This document shows positions 59,433 to 64,000 of a DNA stretch of 64,000 nucleotides, in pieces; position 1 is the stretch's first letter, and the number at the start of each line of letters is the position of its first letter. The notes beneath the pieces were generated by a model, which searched no databases, was not told the origin of the DNA, and saw only the letters and a list, made by a program, of their open reading frames with translations. A program made the translations under genes and the position numbers. The stretch covers positions 124,001-188,000 of the forward strand of contig JBJMQS010000019.1 of NCBI GenBank assembly GCA_045802605.1, in the 5' to 3' direction. This DNA comes from JBJMQS01 sp045802605. GTDB taxonomy: Bacteria > Planctomycetota > Planctomycetia > Gemmatales > Gemmataceae.

Positions 59433-60959
59433 TTACAGAACCACTTCTGCGTTCGTGTAGGTCTCGAGCCAGGTCGGGCTGACCAAGCTGCGATCGTAAG
59501 TGTCGGTGCCACCACCGAAGGCCCCGTAGAAGCTGACGCTCAGCGACGAGCCGGCCGCGTAGCCGAAGAAGTCGTTGCCGGCGCCGAAGCTGCCTTTGAA
59601 GGTGCGGTAGTTGCCGTTCAGCGTGACGCTGTCAACACCGCTGCCACCTGTGTAGCTAATGTCGGTGCCGTTAGAGCCGGGGCTGGCATTGCTGTTGTCG
59701 AAGGCGAACTCAATGGTGTTGTCGCCGTTGCCGAGGTTCACCCACACGTCGCGGCCGATCATGCCACTGAGCACGCCGACGTTATCAACGCCGTTGCCAG
59801 CGGTCAGGCGGAAGTCCTGGCCGACCACGAAGCCGTGATCGAGGTCGTAAACGTTGTCACCGCCGCCAACGTTAAGATTCACCGAACCATCGACGGTGGT
59901 GCCGTCGTTGAGGTACACATGGTCAACACCGTTGCCGCCGGTGTAAGAGACATTCCCACCAATCGTGGCCGCGCGGCTCAGCGCTGGCGCGGTGCGCTGC
60001 TCGCCGAGGAAGAAGTCGTTGGGGCCATTTTGGCCGGCGACATTGACGTTGCCGGTGACGGTGCCGTCGATGTAGATGCCGTCTGAGAACTGGCTGCCTT
60101 GGAAAATGAAGTTGCCAGTGACGACGGTGCCCTGGTCGAGGACGACGAGGCCGCTATAGTTTGTGCCGCCGGGAAGTCCACCGTCTGGATAAACGAGGCC
60201 GTTCATCGTGCGGTAAGTGCCTAGCGGGCTATTCGCACTGTTGGTGACACGCAGGTTGCCGTTGATGAAGTTCGGCCCAAAGTTCGAGTCGACTAACGTG
60301 ACCGCGGCGGACACGGTGACGTCGCTGTTGAACGTGCAGTCCGACATTTGGAACACGTCGCCATAGGCCTTGTATTGGCCGGTCGGGTTCAGGCCCGTAA
60401 TGAACATCGGGTCAGTGAGGACGCGGAAGCCGGACTTGCCGCCGTTCGCGGTCACCTTGCCGTTGACCGTCGTGTCGAAGATGAAGAAGTTGTCGGCACC
60501 GTCACCGCCAAACAATTCCACCGTGCCGCCGATGGTGGCGTTGGTGTTATTACGAGTCTGAATCTGGAGGTCGGTGTAGCCCTTGCCGCTGTTGAGGCGG
60601 AAGCTGCCGGCCAGAGTCGTGCCGTCGTCCATGGTGAGGACCACGGCGTCGGGGTTCGAGGCTTTGTTGGAGTCCGTGACGCGGATATTGTTGACCTGGC
60701 TGTTATCACTCTTGAAGTTGGTGACCTTGTTGCTGGGGAGCTCATAGCTGAGGGCGTTGGCCCCGGCTTGAGCGTCATAGCCATTGACCGCATAGATGTC
60801 GGTGGTGGCCCCGTGATACGCGATCAAAATCGTGTTGGAATTGCCGTCGCCCACGATGCTCAGGTTTCCGTTTTTCAAAGTCGCGGAAACTGAGGGGGTA
60901 AGTCGGCTTTCCAAATTCAGCAGGTTGAGCTTCACGTTGCGAGTCTTACGCATGACCAT
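59433..60959 (-). CDS. Surface protein with beta-rich repeats
   Basis: A 508-residue protein predicted to be extracellular. It begins MVMRKTRNVKLNLLNLESRL, and the L-E-x-R-x-x-P motif reads LESRLTPS at residues 17-24, matching two other proteins in this window. The rest is beta-rich with repeated words such as GGDGADNFFIF, TGGNGVDHVYLNDGTT, GGGDNVYDLDHG, NGVDNVGVLSG, LGNGDNTIEF and TGGSGVDSVTLNG. These resemble calcium-binding RTX-like or beta-helix turns but lack the exact nonapeptide. There is no C-terminal anchor. It is monocistronic with a strong terminator. The function is unknown. Confidence 0.8.
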   Translation of the reverse strand: MVMRKTRNVKLNLLNLESRLTPSVSATLKNGNLSIVGDGNSNTILIAYHGATTDIYAVNGYDAQAGANALSYELPSNKVTNFKSDNSQVNNIRVTDSNKASNPDAVVLTMDDGTTLAGSFRLNSGKGYTDLQIQTRNNTNATIGGTVELFGGDGADNFFIFDTTVNGKVTANGGKSGFRVLTDPMFITGLNPTGQYKAYGDVFQMSDCTFNSDVTVSAAVTLVDSNFGPNFINGNLRVTNSANSPLGTYRTMNGLVYPDGGLPGGTNYSGLVVLDQGTVVTGNFIFQGSQFSDGIYIDGTVTGNVNVAGQNGPNDFFLGEQRTAPALSRAATIGGNVSYTGGNGVDHVYLNDGTTVDGSVNLNVGGGDNVYDLDHGFVVGQDFRLTAGNGVDNVGVLSGMIGRDVWVNLGNGDNTIEFAFDNSNASPGSNGTDISYTGGSGVDSVTLNGNYRTFKGSFGAGNDFFGYAAGSSLSVSFYGAFGGGTDTYDRSLVSPTWLETYTNAEVVL

Positions 60960-61165
60960 CCTCGTGGTTGAACGGGGTCAGCAACCCTAGTGCGAGTCAA
61001 AATAATTATGGGAAGTCACTAACTTTTCTAACCGAAACGAAGGCGCAATTCCAGTAGTTTCCGAAAAAAATTATGGTTATGTCGAAATTTCCAGGTCCCA
61101 TCACGCCTTGCCCGACGGTCAAACTGCTCGCAATCATCATTGTGACTGCCACGATCGTGAGGGAT

Positions 61166-62125
61166 CTATGAATTCTTCCGGCCTGACCCCGGCCCCGGCT
61201 TCTTGGTGGTTTTTGCCGATTTTGCCGGTTTGCCTCCCAGTTCCCGTCGTGCGGCCGCCAGCGCCTTCTCGACCGCCGGCTGAACTTTGGGAAGCGACAG
61301 ATCCAAATCCTCGATAGCCCGGGTGACCACGTCAGCCACGATGGCTCGCGCCAGCCACTTTTGATCAGCCGGAACGACGTACCACGGCGCCCAGTCCGTG
61401 CTCGTAGCCGAGATCGCCTTGTCGTAGGCCTTTTGGTACTCGCTCCAATACGCTCGCTCCACGAGGTCATTGGGAGAGAATTTCCAGCGCTTTTCCGGGT
61501 CTTCCAGTCGGTCGAGCAGCCGCTGCTTTTGCTCGCTCTTGGAGATGTGCAAGAAGAACTTCAACACCACGGTGCCGTTCTCGACCAAGTGGCGTTCAAA
61601 CTCGCGGATGGCCTCAAAGCGATTCTTCCAGAATCGCTTCCCTTCCTTGTCGGCCGACTTTTCTTGCGTTCCGAGTAACTCGGGATGAACGCGGACGACG
61701 AGCACATCCTCGTAATACGAGCGATTGAAGATGCCGATCATCCCGCGCTCGGGCAAGCGGAATGAATATCGCCAGAGGAAGTCGTGCGCCTTCTCTTCCA
61801 TCGATGGTTGCTTGAAGCTGTGCACCCGGCAGCCCTGCGGATTGACGCCGGACATGACATGCTTGATGGTGCCGTCTTTGCCGCCGGTATCCATCGCTTG
61901 CAACACGATCAGGATGGAGCGCGAGCCGGAAGCGAACAGAAGATTTTGACCGTGGGCCAAGTCTTCCAGATTCTTGGCGAGGATGTCTTCGGACCGCTGT
62001 TTGGCCAGTGCTTTGCCGGCCTTCTTCAGATCCTTGTCGAAGTCCCAGTCGGTGCCGCGCTTGTCGAGGTGGGCACGTTTGCCCGGTTTGACGACCAGCG
62101 CCTTGAGTAGCTTGCGTGGAACCAT
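61166..62125 (-). CDS. Polyphosphate kinase 2 family protein
   Basis: Transfers phosphate between polyphosphate and nucleotides in the cytoplasm. The 319 residues contain the PPK2 core: Walker A in LIVLQAMDTGGKDGTIKHVMSGVNPQGCRVHSFKQPS near residue 78, then AHDFLWRYSFRLPERGMIGIFNRSYYEDVLVVRVHPEL (Walker B). LHISKSEQKQRLLDRLEDPEKRWKFSPNDLVERAYWSEYQKAYDKAI and WAPWYVVPADQKWLARAIVADVV follow. The lysine-rich tail (KPAKSAKTTKKPGPG) is extra. Whether it prefers nucleoside mono- or diphosphates cannot be read. It has no evident operon partners. Confidence 0.93.
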   Translation of the reverse strand: MVPRKLLKALVVKPGKRAHLDKRGTDWDFDKDLKKAGKALAKQRSEDILAKNLEDLAHGQNLLFASGSRSILIVLQAMDTGGKDGTIKHVMSGVNPQGCRVHSFKQPSMEEKAHDFLWRYSFRLPERGMIGIFNRSYYEDVLVVRVHPELLGTQEKSADKEGKRFWKNRFEAIREFERHLVENGTVVLKFFLHISKSEQKQRLLDRLEDPEKRWKFSPNDLVERAYWSEYQKAYDKAISATSTDWAPWYVVPADQKWLARAIVADVVTRAIEDLDLSLPKVQPAVEKALAAARRELGGKPAKSAKTTKKPGPGSGRKNS

Positions 62126-62312
62126 GATGGGCCTCGGGGAGTTTCCCCATCCCCAGGATAGGCCGTTAAACGACGCGCCGGCAGGGTTTGAGCCGATGAA
62201 GATTTTCCGGTGGGTTCCGGTTGTAAGGCCTGTCCATTGGCGGGCGAAGTGCTGAAAATGATTTGGTCCACGGCGGCCCCTTCATTTTTTGCCGACCTTC
62301 GAGGGCCTAGCC

Positions 62313-62384
62313 ATGATTAGGCTTTTCGCATTGCCGCTCGTGTTCTTGCTGTTGACCTTCGCGTTGCAACAGGCGCTGGCCTGA
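62313..62384 (+). CDS. Tiny hydrophobic 23-aa ORF
   Basis: A 24-codon frame encoding MIRLFALPLVFLLLTFALQQ followed by ALA and a stop, which looks like an isolated signal peptide. No downstream frame continues it. It may be a decayed gene start or a coincidental ORF. Confidence 0.2.
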   Translation: MIRLFALPLVFLLLTFALQQALA

Positions 62385-62394
62385 CAACTTGTTA

Positions 62395-62484
62395 TTGTTA
62401 GCCGGACGCACAAGCTACGGAAAGCGGAGACTCGCGAGTGGGGCAGAGTCTCTGCTTCCCGTAGCTTGCGCGTCCGGCTAACAA
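62395..62484. repeat. 90-bp palindromic repeat, family B copy 2
   Basis: Near-identical to the repeat at 53254-53344: ttgttagccggacgcacaag, then a centre containing gactcgcgagtg, then cgtccggctaacaa. It lies 27 bp beyond the stop of the truncated DUF4139 gene. Confidence 0.92.
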
Positions 62485-62511
62485 GACGCTTGCGCGTCGC
62501 TCAAACAGAAA

Positions 62512-64000
62512 TTATTCCACGCTGAGTGTGGTCACATACTGCTCGTACTTGGCGTGGGCGGCTTGCTCGGCGTCGGTGAGCTTCTTCTGCTCGGCTTGCA
62601 GCCGTTCGATTTGGGTTTCCTGGGCGTCGAACTTCTCGAGATAGCGCTTGTAGGCGGCCGCCGTTGGCGGCAGCTCTTTCAGGTTCGCCCGCAATCGCTC
62701 TTGCTCCTTGGTGATGTCGGCCAGTTGCTTGTTCACGCCGGCTAGATCATGCTGCACCGCGGCCCACTTTGACCGCAGGCTCACGGCCTCCTCGAGCGCG
62801 GCTTTCACCTTGGGACTAATTGCGGGCATGCGGATGTAGAAGAGAATTTGCTGCTCATTGGTGTTGAGCAACTCAACCGTTTGATCCAGGTCCTTCTCCT
62901 CGACCACGTCCACCTGGCCTTTTTGGCCGGCGGGCAACTTGAGCTCAAAGCGATAGAGGTCGCGCGTTCGTTCGGCCGGCTTGGCGTTGCCGGCAAGACG
63001 ATAGTCAGCGCGATAGGGATGTTCAATCAAGAGCGTGCGGTCGGTCTTGGAGCGATTCACCGCCTCATAGCTGCGCTCTTCGTGGATTTTGCGCGTCGCC
63101 CACAGGATGCCTTTGGCCACTTTGATCGACGTGTAGTTTGCCGCGCCGGCCTTCGACTTCGCTTCGACTTCGGTGCCGAGGTCGATTGCGTAGCTGACGA
63201 GCCGATCTTCGCCGGGCTGCAAATCCGGCATGCGGGCATCGCCGGCGTAGCTGGAGCCGTCGAGCACCGTGACCGGCCCTTGCATGAGCGACACGCCGCT
63301 GGTGTTCTTGAACCGAACACCCAGCAGGGGATACTTGGCATGCGTCCGCGGATTGTAAATCGACACCCGGCTGCCTTCGATTTCCTTCGTCACGATCGGC
63401 AACATCGCCGACTTCTGCCGAGCGATCGAAATCGGTTCTTCGATCGTGTATTGGAAGTAGTCGCCAAGCTGGGCCCCGACCGCGGCGGAGTTGACGCCGC
63501 GGGTGAGATCTAGGTCGGTGAGAAAGGCATCCTTGTCCGTTGCTTCGGTGACTCGGTTCAGGGATTTCTGAAGCTGAAGCTTGGCGGCGTCGTCACCCCG
63601 GCGTGGTGTCGCTCTGCTGCGAAGCTCAGCCGCGGCTGGTGCGGGTGCCCCCGCAGGACCACCGCCGCCCGCGAAGGGAGGAATGCCGTATTGGAAGCCC
63701 TTCTCCATCGAACCGTCGTAAGTCGGTGGCCGGAGGGACGCGAACAACTCGGGCTCGACTGTCGGCCGCGGCACGTAGAGCGGCGAGTAGAGGTCCATCT
63801 TGAAGCTGATGGGCCGGCCGCTGACGAGGGCCATTCGCACGTCGGTCCAATCTTCATCGGTCGGATTCTCGACGACCGCCCAGCCTTGCAGGTATGGTTT
63901 GCCGGCTTGGTCAAGCACCATGCGGTAGCTGGTCTTCCAAATCGGGTTCTCGACCACGTAAGAGACACGCACGGGCCGACGCCCGGAGCCGGCGAATTTC
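62512..64000 (-). CDS. DUF4139-domain protein, 5' end cut by window edge
   Basis: The frame is open through the right edge, so the N-terminal part is missing; about 496 residues are visible. The segment RVSYVVENPIWKTSYRMVLDQAGKPYLQGWAVVENPTDEDWTDVRMALVSGRP is the DUF4139 (mucoidy inhibitor A-like) signature. It continues with a glycine/proline-rich linker, YQYTIEEPISIARQKSAMLPIV, then LIEHPYRADYRL and LELKLPAGQKGQVDVVEE. The last 120 residues form a long coiled coil (LEEAVSLRSKWAAVQHDLAGVNKQLADITKEQERLRANLKEL). Family members act in the envelope; the role here is unknown. Confidence 0.85.
   Translation of the reverse strand, partial: KFAGSGRRPVRVSYVVENPIWKTSYRMVLDQAGKPYLQGWAVVENPTDEDWTDVRMALVSGRPISFKMDLYSPLYVPRPTVEPELFASLRPPTYDGSMEKGFQYGIPPFAGGGGPAGAPAPAAAELRSRATPRRGDDAAKLQLQKSLNRVTEATDKDAFLTDLDLTRGVNSAAVGAQLGDYFQYTIEEPISIARQKSAMLPIVTKEIEGSRVSIYNPRTHAKYPLLGVRFKNTSGVSLMQGPVTVLDGSSYAGDARMPDLQPGEDRLVSYAIDLGTEVEAKSKAGAANYTSIKVAKGILWATRKIHEERSYEAVNRSKTDRTLLIEHPYRADYRLAGNAKPAERTRDLYRFELKLPAGQKGQVDVVEEKDLDQTVELLNTNEQQILFYIRMPAISPKVKAALEEAVSLRSKWAAVQHDLAGVNKQLADITKEQERLRANLKELPPTAAAYKRYLEKFDAQETQIERLQAEQKKLTDAEQAAHAKYEQYVTTLSVE

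Overview
The window is a contiguous piece of a chromosome from the phylum Planctomycetota, probably from the Gemmataceae/Pirellulales side of it. The evidence is indirect: a DUF1559 pseudopilin-like protein, three surface proteins with an N-terminal L-E-x-R-x-x-P motif, a multi-kilobase secretin, a MASE1 hybrid histidine kinase, short lipoproteins of planctomycete type, high GC and many intergenic palindromic repeats. No rRNA, tRNA, CRISPR array, transposase or phage gene was recognised. Genes lie on both strands, as expected of a chromosome rather than a plasmid or prophage.

Layout. (1) 0-5.2 kb is housekeeping: leuS, a small hypothetical gene, an HU-like DNA-binding protein, a small membrane protein and pdxJ. 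(2) 5.4-19 kb is an exopolysaccharide locus: a polyprenyl-phosphate sugar-1-phosphate transferase, a Wzc-type tyrosine autokinase, a CpsB-type PHP phosphatase, a Wza-type export lipoprotein with a companion lipoprotein, a hybrid histidine kinase, a GNA1-like glucosamine-6-phosphate N-acetyltransferase, a trypsin-like protease and a Wzy/WaaL-type polymerase with a TPR tail. Together these could make, polymerise and export a GlcNAc-containing polymer under tyrosine-phosphorylation control. (3) 19.3-22.5 kb is a large beta-helix/DUF11/FG-GAP surface protein. (4) 23-26.5 kb holds a STAS protein, an anti-sigma-like protein, an LplT-like transporter with a degenerate acyltransferase tail, and a lipoprotein. 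(5) 26.6-45.6 kb is a type II secretion (T2SS/type IV filament) locus on the minus strand, read in the order gspE, (methyltransferase on the other strand), a membrane protein, gspF, G, H, I, J, K, a PilM-PilN fusion (gspL), a PilO/GspM-like gene and a giant secretin of about 1,956 residues. (6) 45.7-48.4 kb holds an 87-aa gene, ilvC and a 36-aa very basic ORF in tight succession, with rnd divergent. (7) 48.5-64 kb is a mix of envelope and secreted proteins (DUF1559, PEGA lipoprotein, PQQ-type sugar dehydrogenase with dockerin-like tail, STN-like protein, M19 dipeptidase, class 3 lipase, rubredoxin-MBL protein, PDZ protein, a second beta-rich surface protein), PPK2 and a truncated DUF4139 gene.

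Most notable. The secretin carries about 13 repeated N-domain signatures in place of the usual three or four. Palindromic repeats, including a 132-bp element with perfect 28-bp terminal inverted repeats, are inserted in frame in protein-coding genes, notably in the leader peptides of the GspI and GspJ pseudopilins. A perfect 7-bp tandem repeat abuts the start codon of the EPS phosphatase. The GNA1-like enzyme looks eukaryote-like. All calls are made by reading the sequence; no database search was run.
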